Shown: in pieces, positions 34,300 through 43,971 of the stretch | Position numbering within the stretch: the stretch's first letter is position 1 | Layout of the letters: each line of letters starts with the position of its first letter | Assembly (NCBI RefSeq): GCF_014701095.1 | Contig: NZ_AP023439.1 | Location: forward strand, 3,460,001 to 3,524,000 | Reading direction: 5' to 3' | Source: Streptomyces tuirus | Lineage (GTDB): Bacteria > Actinomycetota > Actinomycetes > Streptomycetales > Streptomycetaceae | DNA: 64,000 nt | Translations under genes and position numbers: made by a program | Notes under the pieces: model-generated | Databases searched by the model: none | Seen by the model: the letters and a program-made list of their open reading frames with translations, nothing else | Told to the model about the DNA's origin: nothing

Positions 34300-35165
34300 C
34301 CGCCGTGACGGGCGAGGCGCCCGTCGCCGCCCTCCGGTCCCCGGGGCCGCGCGGCCTGTTCCTCGCCATGGTGCGGGTGCACCGCACGGCGCTGCTGTTC
34401 TGGATCGGGCTGGTGGCGCTGGACTGCGTGGCACTGCTCTGGGCACTCGGCCCGGGCGCGGATGCCGCGTGGGCCGAGCACCGGGCCATGGGCTGCCACA
34501 GCGGCAGCCCGAACCTGGGCTGCGACATGCCCGGGCCCGCGATGCTCCGGTACGAGACGGTCGCCACGCTCGCCACCGGCCTCCTCTCCCTGCTGCCGGT
34601 CCTCACCGGGGCCTGGGCGGGCGGGGCGCTCATCGGACGCGAACTGGAGGACGGCACCGCCCAGCTGGCCTGGACCCAGTCGGTCACCCCGGCCCGCTGG
34701 CTCGCCGCCAAGCTGGCCGTCCCGGCACTGCTGCTGGTACCGGGCACCCTCGCGGTGACCCTGCTGCACCGCGCTGTGTGGTCCGCGCACGGCGATCTGG
34801 CCCGCGCCATGGGCTGGCGCTCATGGCACGACGACAGCATCTTCGAGGCCAACGGCACCCTCGCCACCGTCCACCCCCTGACCGCCTTGGCCCTCGGCGT
34901 CCTGGCGGGCGTGCTGCTGCGCCGCGCCCTGCCCGCCCTCGGCGTCGCCGTCCTGGGCGTGTCGTTCATGATCTGGGAACTCGACGAGCTGCGCCCGCGC
35001 CTGTGGCCGACCCCGCCCGGGACGCCTTCCCTCATGCACAAGCACCCTCCGTCCCACTTCTGGCCCCTCCAGCTCGTCGAGACCGGCATCGTGCTGGCCG
35101 TCGCCGCGCTGGCGACCGCGACCGCGTTCCTCGTCCTGCGCCGCCGCACGGGAGCCGCCGTATGA
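34296..35165 (+). CDS. ABC-2 permease 1 of the YtrA-linked exporter
   Basis: 289 residues with about six membrane helices. The central block GRELEDGTAQLAWTQSVTPA is repeated nearly unchanged in the next gene (GRELENGTARLAWTQSVTPV), as is HFWPLQLVETGIVLAVA. These are tandem duplicates forming a heterodimeric permease. An external loop between helices 1 and 2 contains CHSGSPNLGCDMPG with two Cys. Substrate unknown. Confidence 0.85.
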   Translation: MTAVTGEAPVAALRSPGPRGLFLAMVRVHRTALLFWIGLVALDCVALLWALGPGADAAWAEHRAMGCHSGSPNLGCDMPGPAMLRYETVATLATGLLSLLPVLTGAWAGGALIGRELEDGTAQLAWTQSVTPARWLAAKLAVPALLLVPGTLAVTLLHRAVWSAHGDLARAMGWRSWHDDSIFEANGTLATVHPLTALALGVLAGVLLRRALPALGVAVLGVSFMIWELDELRPRLWPTPPGTPSLMHKHPPSHFWPLQLVETGIVLAVAALATATAFLVLRRRTGAAV

Positions 35166-36091
35166 CCGCCCCCGCCACAGCCGCCCCCGCCGCGGCCGCC
35201 GCGCCTGGCATCCGGCCGGGCGGCCTCCTGCGGGCTGTCGGCAGGACGCACCGCGCCGCCCTCGTCCTGTCACTCCTGGCCCTGGCCGCCGCCGCGGTCG
35301 CGCTGGTCTGGCTGCACTCCCTCGGCGACGAGGCCCGGGCGGGCGTGAGCGCCTGCGCCACACCCCCCACCGGCGGGCTCCCCTCCTGCGCGGCGGTCGA
35401 TGCGATCACCGCCGACGAGACCTACCGGGACGGCCTGTCCGCACTCGCGACCTCCCTGTCCTGGCTGATGTTCCCCGTGGCCGCCTGGGCGGGCGGCGCC
35501 CTGACCGGCCGCGAGCTGGAGAACGGCACCGCCCGGCTGGCCTGGACCCAGTCGGTCACCCCGGTCCGCTGGCTGGCCGTGAAACTGGCCGCCCCGGCCG
35601 CCCTGCTCACCGCCGGCACCGGCGGGCTCCTCCTGCTGAACGCCTGGGCCCGCGGGGACGGCAACCCCAATCTGGCCGGCGACTGGCACTACCCGGACGT
35701 GTTCGTCTCGACGGGCCCGGTGGCCGTCGCCTACGCCCTGGCCGGTCTCGCCCTCGGGGCCCTGGCCGGCCTGGTCTGGCGCCGGGCCCTGCCCGCCACG
35801 GGCGTGGCCCTCGCGACCTCCCTGCTCCTGCACGGCGTCCTGGAGCGGTACCGGGAGAACCTCTGGCCGCCCGTCACGCGCACCGAGGCCGGCGACTTCG
35901 AACTGCCCCGCTCCGCCCTCCAGGTCGCCTGGGCCGACTCTCCCGTGAACGGCGTCCCGCTCACCCGCGCGACCTTCCACCCCGAGTCACACTTCTGGCC
36001 GCTCCAGTACGTGGAGAGCGGCCTCCTGCTGGCCGTGGCCGGCACCGCGACGGCCGCCGCCTTCCTCCTCCTGGCCCGCCGCCTCCCCTGA
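35162..36091 (+). CDS. ABC-2 permease 2 of the YtrA-linked exporter
   Basis: 309 residues, about six membrane helices, paralogous to permease 1 throughout. The first external loop has two Cys (VSACATPPTGGLPSCAAVDA) in the same position as in permease 1. The N-terminus is Ala/Pro-rich (TAPATAAPAAAAAPG). ATG 35162 overlaps the upstream stop. A strong terminator follows four bases after the stop. Confidence 0.85.
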   Translation: MTAPATAAPAAAAAPGIRPGGLLRAVGRTHRAALVLSLLALAAAAVALVWLHSLGDEARAGVSACATPPTGGLPSCAAVDAITADETYRDGLSALATSLSWLMFPVAAWAGGALTGRELENGTARLAWTQSVTPVRWLAVKLAAPAALLTAGTGGLLLLNAWARGDGNPNLAGDWHYPDVFVSTGPVAVAYALAGLALGALAGLVWRRALPATGVALATSLLLHGVLERYRENLWPPVTRTEAGDFELPRSALQVAWADSPVNGVPLTRATFHPESHFWPLQYVESGLLLAVAGTATAAAFLLLARRLP

Positions 36092-36095
36092 ACCC

Positions 36096-36135
36096 GGGCC
36101 GCGCGTCCTTCCACGGGGGGATGGACGCGCGGCCC
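36096..36135 (+). terminator. Terminator of the YtrA/ABC operon
   Basis: GGGCCGCGCGTCC pairs perfectly with GGACGCGCGGCCC over a 14-base loop, directly after the permease 2 stop. A CCCTTT stretch follows. Confidence 0.8.
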
Positions 36136-36138
36136 GCC

Positions 36139-36507
36139 CTTTGGTGACTTCCGGGGGCGATGACCCTTCCGGGACACTCCGGGGCGACGGTCCTACCAGG
36201 AACACTCCGGGCGTACGGTGTCGCCGAGCGCCCGTCCACAGCCTGTGGGCAACCGTGGGCAACCGCACCGACCCCTCCCCCGGCCCCGTGGACGCCCGCG
36301 AGCCGCTCCCCGATATCCCGCACGTCATGTCTCCGTAACCATCGATTCAGACGAGCTTGCGAAGCTCGGCCAATGAATCCCGCCGTGCCAGAGCCTCCCC
36401 CGCCCCGCGAGGGTCCCGAGGGAAACGGGAGCACTCATGTGACACCCCCGCTCCCGCCCGCGCTGTCCGACGCGCTCGTGACGCTCGCGGCGCGGAAGAA
36501 TGGGTCC
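36139..36507 (+). promoter_or_regulatory. Upstream region of ppk with short direct repeats
   Basis: No credible gene lies in these 369 bases, although an upstream ATG in frame with ppk exists at 36373. Two copies of an ACACTCCGGG-containing unit occur near 36172 and 36200. A tandem 10-bp repeat (TGTGGGCAAC, CGTGGGCAAC) occupies 36244-36263. I find no clear GTTCACC-type PHO box by eye. The ppk promoter must be here. Confidence 0.45.
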
Positions 36508-38739
36508 ATGAGCCAGCCGAACACCCAGGCACAGGTCCAGCACGCGCAGCCCTCAGTGGGCTCCATAGCAGCCCACCGCCCGCACACGGTGGCGGCGGCC
36601 GTCTCCGATCTGGAGCCGGACATCGACGCCGACCTCGACGCCTACGAGGAGTCGCCGTACGACGGGCCCCAGCTGCCCCAGGGGCGTTTCCTCGACCGGG
36701 AACGCAGTTGGCTCGCGTTCAACGAGCGCGTGCTCGAACTCGCCGAGGACCCGAACACGCCCCTGCTGGAGCGGGCCAACTTCCTCGCGATCTTCGCCAG
36801 CAACCTGGACGAGTTCTTCATGGTCCGGGTGGCCGGTCTGAAGCGCCGTATCGCCACCGGCGTGGCCACCCGCTCCGCCTCCGGCCTCCAGCCCCGCGAG
36901 GTGCTGGAGATGATCTGGGCCCGCTCCCGCGAACTCATGGCCCGGCACGCCGCCTGCTACCACGAGGACGTCGCCCCCGCACTCGCGGAGGAGGGCATCC
37001 ACCTGGTCCGCTGGAACGAGCTCCACGAGAAGGAGCAGGCCCGCCTGTTCACCCTGTTCAGGCACCAGATCTTCCCCGTGCTGACCCCGCTGGCGGTCGA
37101 CCCGGCGCACCCCTTCCCGTACATCTCGGGCCTCTCCCTGAACCTGGCCGTGGTCGTACGGAACCCGGTCACAGGGCACAAGCACTTCGCCCGGGTGAAG
37201 GTGCCGCCGCTGCTGTCCCGCTTCCTGGAGAGCTCCCCGGGCCGCTACGTCCCCATCGAGGACGTCATCGCCGCCCACCTGGAGGAGCTGTTCCCGGGCA
37301 TGGAGGTGCTGGAGCACCACGCCTTCCGCCTGACCAGGAACGAGGACCTGGAGGTCGAGGAGGACGACGCGGAGAACCTGCTCCAGGCCCTGGAAAAGGA
37401 GCTCATGCGGCGCCGCTTCGGCCCGCCGGTGCGCCTGGAGGTCGAGGAGTCCATCGACCGCGAGGTCCTGGACCTGCTGGTGCGCGAACTGAAGATCAGC
37501 GAGGCCGAGGTGTACCCGCTGCCGGGCCCGCTGGACCTCACGGGCCTCTTCCGCATCGCCTCCCTGGACCGGCCGGAGCTGAAGTACCGCAAGTTCGTCG
37601 CCGGCACCCACCGCGACCTCGCCGAGGTCGAGTCGGCCTCCGCGCCGGACATCTTCGCCGCGCTGCGCGAGCGGGACGTGCTGCTGCACCACCCCTACGA
37701 CTCGTTCTCCACCTCCGTCCAGGCCTTCCTGGAGCAGGCGGCCGGCGACCCGGACGTCCTCGCGATCAAGCAGACCCTGTACCGGACCTCCGGCGACTCC
37801 CCGATAGTCGACGCGCTCATCGAGGCCGCCGAGTCCGGCAAGCAGGTCCTGGTCCTGGTCGAGATCAAGGCCCGCTTCGACGAGCACGCCAACATCAAGT
37901 GGGCGCGCAAGCTGGAGGAGGCCGGCTGCCACGTGGTCTACGGCCTGGTCGGCCTGAAGACCCACTGCAAGCTGTCGCTGGTGGTCCGCCAGGAGGGCGA
38001 GACGCTGCGCCGCTACAGCCACGTCGGCACCGGCAACTACCACCCGAAGACGGCCCGCCTCTACGAGGACCTCGGCCTGCTCACCGCCGACCCGCAGGTC
38101 GGCGCGGACCTCTCGGACCTCTTCAACCGCCTCTCCGGCTACTCGCGCCGGGAGACCTACCGCCGTCTCCTGGTCGCCCCCAAGTCGCTGCGCGACGGCC
38201 TGGTCTCGCGGATCGCCAAGGAGGTCCAGCACCACCGAGCCGGACGCCCCGCGCACGTCCGCATCAAGGTCAACTCGATGGTCGACGAGGCCGTCATCGA
38301 CGCCTGCTACCGCGCGTCCCAGGCGGGCGTGCCGGTGGACATCTGGGTGCGCGGCATCTGCGCGGTGCGCCCGGGCGTGGCCGGCCTGTCGGAGAACATC
38401 CGGGTCCGCTCGATCCTCGGCCGCTTCCTGGAGCACTCCCGGGTCTTCGGCTTCGGCAACGGCGGTGAGCCCGAGGTGTGGATCGGCAGCGCCGACATGA
38501 TGCACCGCAACCTCGACCGCCGGATAGAGGCCCTGGTCCGGGTCACCGACCCGGCCCACCGGGCAGCCCTCAACCGGCTGCTGGAGACCGGCATGTCCGA
38601 CTCCACCGCCTCCTGGCACCTCGGCCCGGACGGCGACTGGACCCGGCATGCGACCGACGCGGACGGACAGCCCCTGCGCAACGTCCAGGAGATGCTCATA
38701 GACGCCCGGAGGCGCCGGCGTGGCACAGCAACACCTTGA
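36508..38739 (+). CDS. ppk: Polyphosphate kinase
   Basis: 743 residues from the chosen ATG, with the complete Ppk1 fold: N domain ([20 protein letters not shown]), head domain, and two PLD-like catalytic domains containing the autophosphorylated His in [20 protein letters not shown] and the second conserved His in [11 protein letters not shown]. It makes polyphosphate from ATP reversibly and, in Streptomyces, restrains antibiotic production under phosphate limitation. ATG 36508 has GGAAG ten bases upstream; an in-frame ATG at 36373 would add 45 residues, and orthologues of both lengths are annotated. A CHAD-domain gene overlaps the 3' end. Confidence 0.93.
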   Translation: MSQPNTQAQVQHAQPSVGSIAAHRPHTVAAAVSDLEPDIDADLDAYEESPYDGPQLPQGRFLDRERSWLAFNERVLELAEDPNTPLLERANFLAIFASNLDEFFMVRVAGLKRRIATGVATRSASGLQPREVLEMIWARSRELMARHAACYHEDVAPALAEEGIHLVRWNELHEKEQARLFTLFRHQIFPVLTPLAVDPAHPFPYISGLSLNLAVVVRNPVTGHKHFARVKVPPLLSRFLESSPGRYVPIEDVIAAHLEELFPGMEVLEHHAFRLTRNEDLEVEEDDAENLLQALEKELMRRRFGPPVRLEVEESIDREVLDLLVRELKISEAEVYPLPGPLDLTGLFRIASLDRPELKYRKFVAGTHRDLAEVESASAPDIFAALRERDVLLHHPYDSFSTSVQAFLEQAAGDPDVLAIKQTLYRTSGDSPIVDALIEAAESGKQVLVLVEIKARFDEHANIKWARKLEEAGCHVVYGLVGLKTHCKLSLVVRQEGETLRRYSHVGTGNYHPKTARLYEDLGLLTADPQVGADLSDLFNRLSGYSRRETYRRLLVAPKSLRDGLVSRIAKEVQHHRAGRPAHVRIKVNSMVDEAVIDACYRASQAGVPVDIWVRGICAVRPGVAGLSENIRVRSILGRFLEHSRVFGFGNGGEPEVWIGSADMMHRNLDRRIEALVRVTDPAHRAALNRLLETGMSDSTASWHLGPDGDWTRHATDADGQPLRNVQEMLIDARRRRRGTATP

Positions 38740-39886
38740 CCCCACGAACCCCCTGGCCGGGCCCGCCCCCACCGGTGACGCCCTCGCGGGCTATCTGCGG
38801 GCCCAGGCCACGGAGTTCCTCCGAGCGCTGCGCCTGCACCGGGAGACGGGGTCGGGTGCGAACGGCTCGGAGGGGTCCGCCGAGGCGGCCCGCGCCCTGC
38901 GCCGCTCGGCCCGGCGCATCAGCGCCGGCCTGCACACGTTCCAGCCGCTCCTCGACCCAGACTGGTGCGAGTCGATGCGCCCCGAACTGGCCTGGGTGTC
39001 GGGGACGTTGGCGATGGAGCACGCGTACACGGCCCGTCTGGAACGCCTGCTGACGGCGCTGCACCGGCTGTCGGGGTCGACGGCGCTGCCGGGGCAGGCG
39101 GCCGGCGCCGTCGCCGCCGGCCGCGCGGAGGCTCCGGCGGGCGCGCGCGCCGACGCGGCCGCGGGCGGTCGTGCCGCCGCTGCCGCGTCCGTCCCGCAGC
39201 GAGCGGCGGCCCGCGACGCCGGGCTGCGCAACCCCCCGCCCGCGGCGCCGGAACGCGGCAACCTCACGGTCGGAGCGGCGAAGGCGGGGGCGCTGCTGGA
39301 CCGCCAGCTGACCCTCGCCCGCACCCGGGCCCACTCCACGGCCCTGCAGGCCCTGGGCAGCAGCCGTTTCCACGCCGTCGCGGACAAGGTCGCCGTCCTG
39401 GCCAGCGAGGTCCCGCTCAGCAGGGCGGCCGGCAGCACCGACCTGCGCCCCCTCGCCGACGCCGCCCGGGGCCGGCTCACCGACGCCGTGAGTGCCCTCC
39501 CCCTCGTCACCGCGGGAAGCCCGTACAACGCCGCGGCCCTCGTCCACGGCCTGTCCCCGGACACGGTCCCGCACCCGCAGGACGCCCCCTGGCACCAGGT
39601 CCGCCTGCTGCTGCGCCTGCACCGCTACGCACGCGAGGCCGTCAACGGCCCCCAGGGCAACGCCGTGGTCGATCTGCGTCTGCTGTCCGCGGGGCGGGCC
39701 CTGAACCGGCACCGGGACGCCTCGGAGGCGGCGGCAGCGGCGGCCCAGGCGGCCCGCACCCCGCGCATCGCCCCGGCCACGGCGTACGCCCTCGGCGTGC
39801 TCCACGCCGACCAGCGGCACGAGGTGGAGGCGGCGCGCTTCGCGTTCCAGCAGTGCTGGCAGAAGGAGACCGTCCGCACGTCATGA
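38720..39886 (+). CDS. CHAD-domain protein coupled to ppk
   Basis: 388 residues with CHAD pattern: conserved His and basic residues on helices ([58 protein letters not shown]). CHAD domains bind polyphosphate through these basic surfaces. The GTG start lies inside the last codons of ppk (20-bp overlap). An Ala/Gly/Arg-rich linker (about 126-170) splits the domain in two. Binding of the product of its operon partner is a strong inference. Confidence 0.85.
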   Translation: MAQQHLDPTNPLAGPAPTGDALAGYLRAQATEFLRALRLHRETGSGANGSEGSAEAARALRRSARRISAGLHTFQPLLDPDWCESMRPELAWVSGTLAMEHAYTARLERLLTALHRLSGSTALPGQAAGAVAAGRAEAPAGARADAAAGGRAAAAASVPQRAAARDAGLRNPPPAAPERGNLTVGAAKAGALLDRQLTLARTRAHSTALQALGSSRFHAVADKVAVLASEVPLSRAAGSTDLRPLADAARGRLTDAVSALPLVTAGSPYNAAALVHGLSPDTVPHPQDAPWHQVRLLLRLHRYAREAVNGPQGNAVVDLRLLSAGRALNRHRDASEAAAAAAQAARTPRIAPATAYALGVLHADQRHEVEAARFAFQQCWQKETVRTS

Positions 39887-39935
39887 CCGGCCGGCCCGGC
39901 AGGTCCGGCCACGGCACCAGGAGGCGGTGAACCCG

Positions 39936-40370
39936 GTGAGCACTCCGAAGGACAACACGGTCCAGGCGGCGGGCTGCGTCCTGTGGCGCCGCTCCCCCAG
40001 CACCGGCGAGCCCGAGCTGTGCCTCGTGCACCGGCCGAAATACGACGACTGGTCGTGGCCGAAGGGGAAACTGAAGCGCGGCGAGGCGGCCCTCGACGGC
40101 GCGCTGCGCGAGGTGGCGGAGGAGACGGGCTGCCGGGCCGAGCCCGGGCCGGAGCTCTCCACCCTGCGCTATGCGGCGGGCGGCCGCCCGAAGCAGGTCC
40201 GCTACTGGGCGGCCGAGGCCGTGTCCTGCGCGTTCTCCCCGACGGATGAGGTGGACCGGATCGTGTGGCTGACTCCCGACGCCGCCCGGGACCGTCTCAC
40301 CCAGCCCCACGACCGGCCGCTGGTCGACGAGCTGCTCGCCGTGCTGCACCTTCCGCGGACGGCCCGCTGA
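39936..40370 (+). CDS. mutT: Nudix hydrolase (MutT-like)
   Basis: About 144 residues with a full Nudix box, GKLKRGEAALDGALREVAEE followed by TG, and an upstream substrate strand KYDDWSWPKGK. Such enzymes hydrolyse nucleoside diphosphates linked to X, here unspecified; related mycobacterial MutT1-type proteins act on 8-oxo-dGTP or diadenosine polyphosphates. AGGAGG lies 11 bases before GTG 39936; the earlier GTG 39927 is only two bases from it. A role in (poly)phosphate metabolism is suggested by location only. Confidence 0.87.
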   Translation: MSTPKDNTVQAAGCVLWRRSPSTGEPELCLVHRPKYDDWSWPKGKLKRGEAALDGALREVAEETGCRAEPGPELSTLRYAAGGRPKQVRYWAAEAVSCAFSPTDEVDRIVWLTPDAARDRLTQPHDRPLVDELLAVLHLPRTAR

Positions 40371-40458
40371 CCGGAGCGTCCGATTTTGTCCGCAAAAGCG
40401 GAATGACGACGTGCTCTCCCCGTAAGCATTCCGTGACCTCACCAGGCCTTAGGCAGGG

Positions 40459-40480
40459 GTTCACCCCTCGTTCATTTGCG
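40459..40480 (+). promoter_or_regulatory. PHO box upstream of pstS (two 11-bp direct repeats)
   Basis: GTTCACCCCTC is followed immediately by GTTCATTTGCG, the tandem direct-repeat units bound by the response regulator PhoP in Streptomyces. A third, weaker CTTCACC occurs at 40492. The box lies 136 bp before the pstS start. PhoP activation of the pst operon under phosphate starvation is well established. Confidence 0.88.
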
Positions 40481-40616
40481 GCCATCGGCGGCTTCACCTG
40501 ATCTGCCTAATTTCAGCCTTACCGACGCGAGCCGCGCCCACCGAGTGCGACCGCGTCCGCGTCACTCAGACTTCGCACGCCGCCGATCAGGACGGCGGCT
40601 CCTGGAAGGAACTCAA

Positions 40617-41741
40617 GTGAAGCTTCAGCGCATGAACCGGCGGGCCCTCGCTCTCGGTGCTCTCGCCGTCTCCGGCGCCCTGGCCCTCACGGCGTGCGGC
40701 TCCGACGAAACCGGCGGCAACGGCAACGGCGGCGGTTCCTCCAACGCCGCGCCGAGCAACGTCAAGTGCGACGACGCTTCGGGCCAGGTGCTCGCCGACG
40801 GCTCCTCCGCGCAGAAGAACGCGGTCGACGCGTGGGTCAAGCAGTTCTCGGCCGCCTGCAAGGTGGAGATCAACTACAAGGCCGGCGGTTCCGGGGCCGG
40901 TGTCACCGCGTTCACGCAGGGCCAGGTCCCGTGGGCCGGCTCGGACTCGGCCCTGAAGCCCGAAGAGGTCGCGGCCTCCAAGAAGATCTGCAAGGGCGGC
41001 CAGGGCATCGACCTGCCGATGGTCGGCGGTCCGATCGCCGTCGGCTACAACGTCCCGGGTGTCGACAACCTCGTCCTCGACGCCCCGACGATCGCCAAGA
41101 TCTTCGACAGCAAGATCACCAACTGGAACGACCCGGCGATCGCGAAGCTCAACCCCGACGCCAAGCTGCCGAACCTCAAGATCCAGGCGTTCCACCGCTC
41201 GGACGAGTCCGGCACCACGGACAACTTCACCAAGTACCTGATCGCCACCGCCAAGAAGGACTTCCCCTACGAGGGCGGCAAGGCCTGGCAGGCCAAGGGC
41301 GGCCAGTCCGCTCCGCAGTCCTCCGGGGTGGCCGCGCAGGTCAAGCAGACCTCCGGCGCGATCGGCTACTTCGAGCTGTCGTACGCCAAGGACGGCATCA
41401 AGACCGTCGCCATCGACACCGGCGCCGGCAAGCCGGTCGAGGCGACCGTCGACAACGCCACCAAGGCCATCGCCGACGCCAAGATCGTCGGCACCGGCAA
41501 GGACCTCTCGCTGGACCTGAACTACGCGACCAAGGCCGAGGGCGCCTACCCGATGGTCCTGGTGACGTACGAGATCGTCTGCGACAAGGGCAACAAGGCC
41601 GACACCCTGCCCGCCGTCAAGGCGTTCCTGCGCTACGCGGCCTCGGAGGACGGCCAGAAGGTCCTCGCCGAGAACGACTACGCGCCCATGCCCGACGACA
41701 TCATCGCCAAGGTTCGCACGACCGTCGAGAGCCTGAGCTGA
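40617..41741 (+). CDS. pstS: Phosphate-binding lipoprotein PstS
   Basis: 374 residues. A lipoprotein signal ends in LTAC27, then a Gly/Asn/Ser linker (GGNGNGGGSSN). The mature protein has phosphate-contact motifs: ADGSSAQ, AGSDSAL, RSDESGTTDNF and QTSGAIGYFE. GGAAGGA six bases before GTG 40617 fixes the start. It captures inorganic phosphate for PstC/PstA/PstB. The gene is typically among the most strongly induced under phosphate limitation, through the PHO box upstream. Confidence 0.96.
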   Translation: MKLQRMNRRALALGALAVSGALALTACGSDETGGNGNGGGSSNAAPSNVKCDDASGQVLADGSSAQKNAVDAWVKQFSAACKVEINYKAGGSGAGVTAFTQGQVPWAGSDSALKPEEVAASKKICKGGQGIDLPMVGGPIAVGYNVPGVDNLVLDAPTIAKIFDSKITNWNDPAIAKLNPDAKLPNLKIQAFHRSDESGTTDNFTKYLIATAKKDFPYEGGKAWQAKGGQSAPQSSGVAAQVKQTSGAIGYFELSYAKDGIKTVAIDTGAGKPVEATVDNATKAIADAKIVGTGKDLSLDLNYATKAEGAYPMVLVTYEIVCDKGNKADTLPAVKAFLRYAASEDGQKVLAENDYAPMPDDIIAKVRTTVESLS

Positions 41742-41845
41742 CCCGAGTGCGGTCCGGTCTCCCCAGCGGGAACCGGACCGCACCGTCCGGTGCACCGCCG
41801 CCAAGAGCCGCGCAGACCGTGCGGTTCCGCAGACCGGAGAACCCG

Positions 41846-42847
41846 ATGGACACTACACAGATAGCTGACGCACCACCCCCCGCCCAGCCCTCCGCACCCG
41901 AACAGAAGCGCGCGGCCCGCGGGGCCACCCGGCCCGGAGACCGGATCTTCCTCGGTCTCTCCCGTGGCTCGGGCATTCTGCTGCTGGTGATCATGGCCGC
42001 GATCGCGGGCTTCCTCACCTACCGCGCGGTCCTCGCCATCAGCGAGGACGACGGCAACTTCCTCACCACCTTCGAATGGAACACCGGTGTCAACCCGCCG
42101 GTCTTCGGCATCGCGGTGCTGGCCTACGGCACGATCGTCTCCTCGGTCATCGCCATGATCATCGCGGTCCCGATCTCGGTCGCCATCGCGCTGTTCCTCA
42201 CGCACTACGCCCCGCGCCGGCTGCGCGGCCCGATCGCCTATGTGATCGACCTGCTCGCCGCGGTGCCGTCCATCGTCTACGGCCTCTGGGGCGCCCTCGT
42301 CCTCGTGCCGCACATGAGCGGCCTCTTCGGCTGGCTGAACGACTACCTCGGCTGGACCGGCATCTTCTCCTGGCAGGGCGGCGCCGCACGCTCCATGCTC
42401 ACCGTGGGCATCCTGCTCGCGATCATGATCCTGCCGATCATCACCAACGTGAGCCGTGAAGTCTTCCGCCAGGTGCCGCAGATGCACGAGGAAGCCGCCC
42501 TGGCGCTCGGCGCCACCCGCTGGGAGGTGATCCGCATGGCGGTCATCCCCTTCGGCCGCTCCGGCGTCATCTCCGCGTCGATGCTCGGCCTCGGCCGCGC
42601 CCTCGGCGAGACGATGGCCGTCGCCACCGTGCTCTCCCCCGACTTCCTGATCCACACCAGCCTGCTCGACCCGGGTGGCGGCACCTTCGCCCAGAACATC
42701 GCCAGCAAGTTCAGCGAGGCCACCGAGTTCGGCCGTGACGCGCTGATCGCCTCCGGCCTGGTCCTGTTCGTCATCACCCTGCTGGTCAACGGCGCGGCCC
42801 GCGCGATCATCGCCCGCCGCAAGGAGTACTCGGGGGCCAACGCATGA
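41846..42847 (+). CDS. pstC: Phosphate ABC transporter permease PstC
   Basis: 333 residues with six membrane helices and the permease EAA motif EEAALALGATRWEVIRMAVI. The N-terminal ~30 residues are Pro/Ala-rich and cytoplasmic. Typical PstC blocks are seen: AAVPSIVYGLWGALVLVP and LGRALGETMAVATVL. It follows pstS by 104 bp and overlaps pstA by four bases. Confidence 0.94.
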   Translation: MDTTQIADAPPPAQPSAPEQKRAARGATRPGDRIFLGLSRGSGILLLVIMAAIAGFLTYRAVLAISEDDGNFLTTFEWNTGVNPPVFGIAVLAYGTIVSSVIAMIIAVPISVAIALFLTHYAPRRLRGPIAYVIDLLAAVPSIVYGLWGALVLVPHMSGLFGWLNDYLGWTGIFSWQGGAARSMLTVGILLAIMILPIITNVSREVFRQVPQMHEEAALALGATRWEVIRMAVIPFGRSGVISASMLGLGRALGETMAVATVLSPDFLIHTSLLDPGGGTFAQNIASKFSEATEFGRDALIASGLVLFVITLLVNGAARAIIARRKEYSGANA

Positions 42848-43899
42848 GCACCTCAACCATCGCCCCGAAGCACCGCAGCACCCTGCGCGGCGGCCGTCTG
42901 CCCAAGTGGGCTCCGTGGGCCATCGCCGCCGGATCCGTCGCTGCCGGCCTCGGCATCAGCGCCGCCGCCGGCCTGCACAGCAGCATCCAGTGGGCCCTGA
43001 TCGCCGCGATCCTCTACGTCCTCGGTACGTACGTCATCGCGGCCCGGGTCGAGAACCGCCGCCAGGCCAAGGACCGTGTGGTCACCTCGCTGGTGTGGGT
43101 CGCGTTCCTGCTCGCCGTGGTGCCGCTGGCCTCGCTGGTGTGGTCGACCGTCCAGCGCGGCGTGAAGGTCCTGGACGTCTACTTCCTGACCCACTCGATG
43201 GGCGTGGTCGCCGACTCGGAGACGGGCGGCGGCATCTACCACGCCATCCTCGGCACGCTGGAGCAGGTCGGCCTCGCCACGCTGATCGCCGCGCCGGTCG
43301 GCGTGCTCACCGCGATCTACCTGGTGGAGTACGGGCGCGGCAGCCTCGCCCGGGCCGTCACCTTCTTCGTCGACGTCATGACGGGCATCCCGTCGATCGT
43401 CGCCGGCCTGTTCATCCTCAGCCTCATGCTGATGTTCGAGATGGAGCCCTTCGGCTTCGCCGGCTCGCTCGCCCTCGCGATCCTGATGATGCCGGTGGTC
43501 GTCCGCTCCACGGAGGAGATGCTCAAGCTCGTCCCGAACGAGCTGCGCGAAGCCTCCCTGGCGCTCGGCGTGCCCAAGTGGCGCACCATCCTGAAGGTGG
43601 TCCTGCCGACCTCGCTCGGCGGCATCACCACCGGCATCATGCTGTCGATCGCCCGTATCGCCGGTGAGACCGCGCCCGTGCTGCTGCTGGTGTTCGGCAG
43701 CAAATTCATCAACGCCAACCCCTTCGAGGGTGCGCAGGCGTCGCTGCCGCTGTACATCTACCAGCAGTACGGATCGGGCGAGGTCACGGCGTACGACCGG
43801 GCCTGGGCGGCGTCCCTCACGCTGATCGCCTTCGTGATGATCCTCAACCTGGTGGCCCGCGGCATCGCCCGCTGGAAGGCCCCGAAGACCGGTCGCTGA
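42844..43899 (+). CDS. pstA: Phosphate ABC transporter permease PstA
   Basis: 351 residues. Two extra N-terminal hydrophobic segments (WAIAAGSVAAGLGISAAAG, IQWALIAAILYVLGTYVI) precede the six-helix PstA core with MTGIPSIVAGLFILSLMLMF and the EAA motif REASLALGVPKWRTILKVVL. IARIAGETAPVLLLVFGS is characteristic. It forms the channel with PstC. Confidence 0.94.
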   Translation: MSTSTIAPKHRSTLRGGRLPKWAPWAIAAGSVAAGLGISAAAGLHSSIQWALIAAILYVLGTYVIAARVENRRQAKDRVVTSLVWVAFLLAVVPLASLVWSTVQRGVKVLDVYFLTHSMGVVADSETGGGIYHAILGTLEQVGLATLIAAPVGVLTAIYLVEYGRGSLARAVTFFVDVMTGIPSIVAGLFILSLMLMFEMEPFGFAGSLALAILMMPVVVRSTEEMLKLVPNELREASLALGVPKWRTILKVVLPTSLGGITTGIMLSIARIAGETAPVLLLVFGSKFINANPFEGAQASLPLYIYQQYGSGEVTAYDRAWAASLTLIAFVMILNLVARGIARWKAPKTGR

Positions 43900-43971
43900 C
43901 GCGACAATCTGCGGCTACCGCCGCGCGGGGCCACACAGCGACCCCCCAGACTTTTTGGAAGTGAAGTAGTC

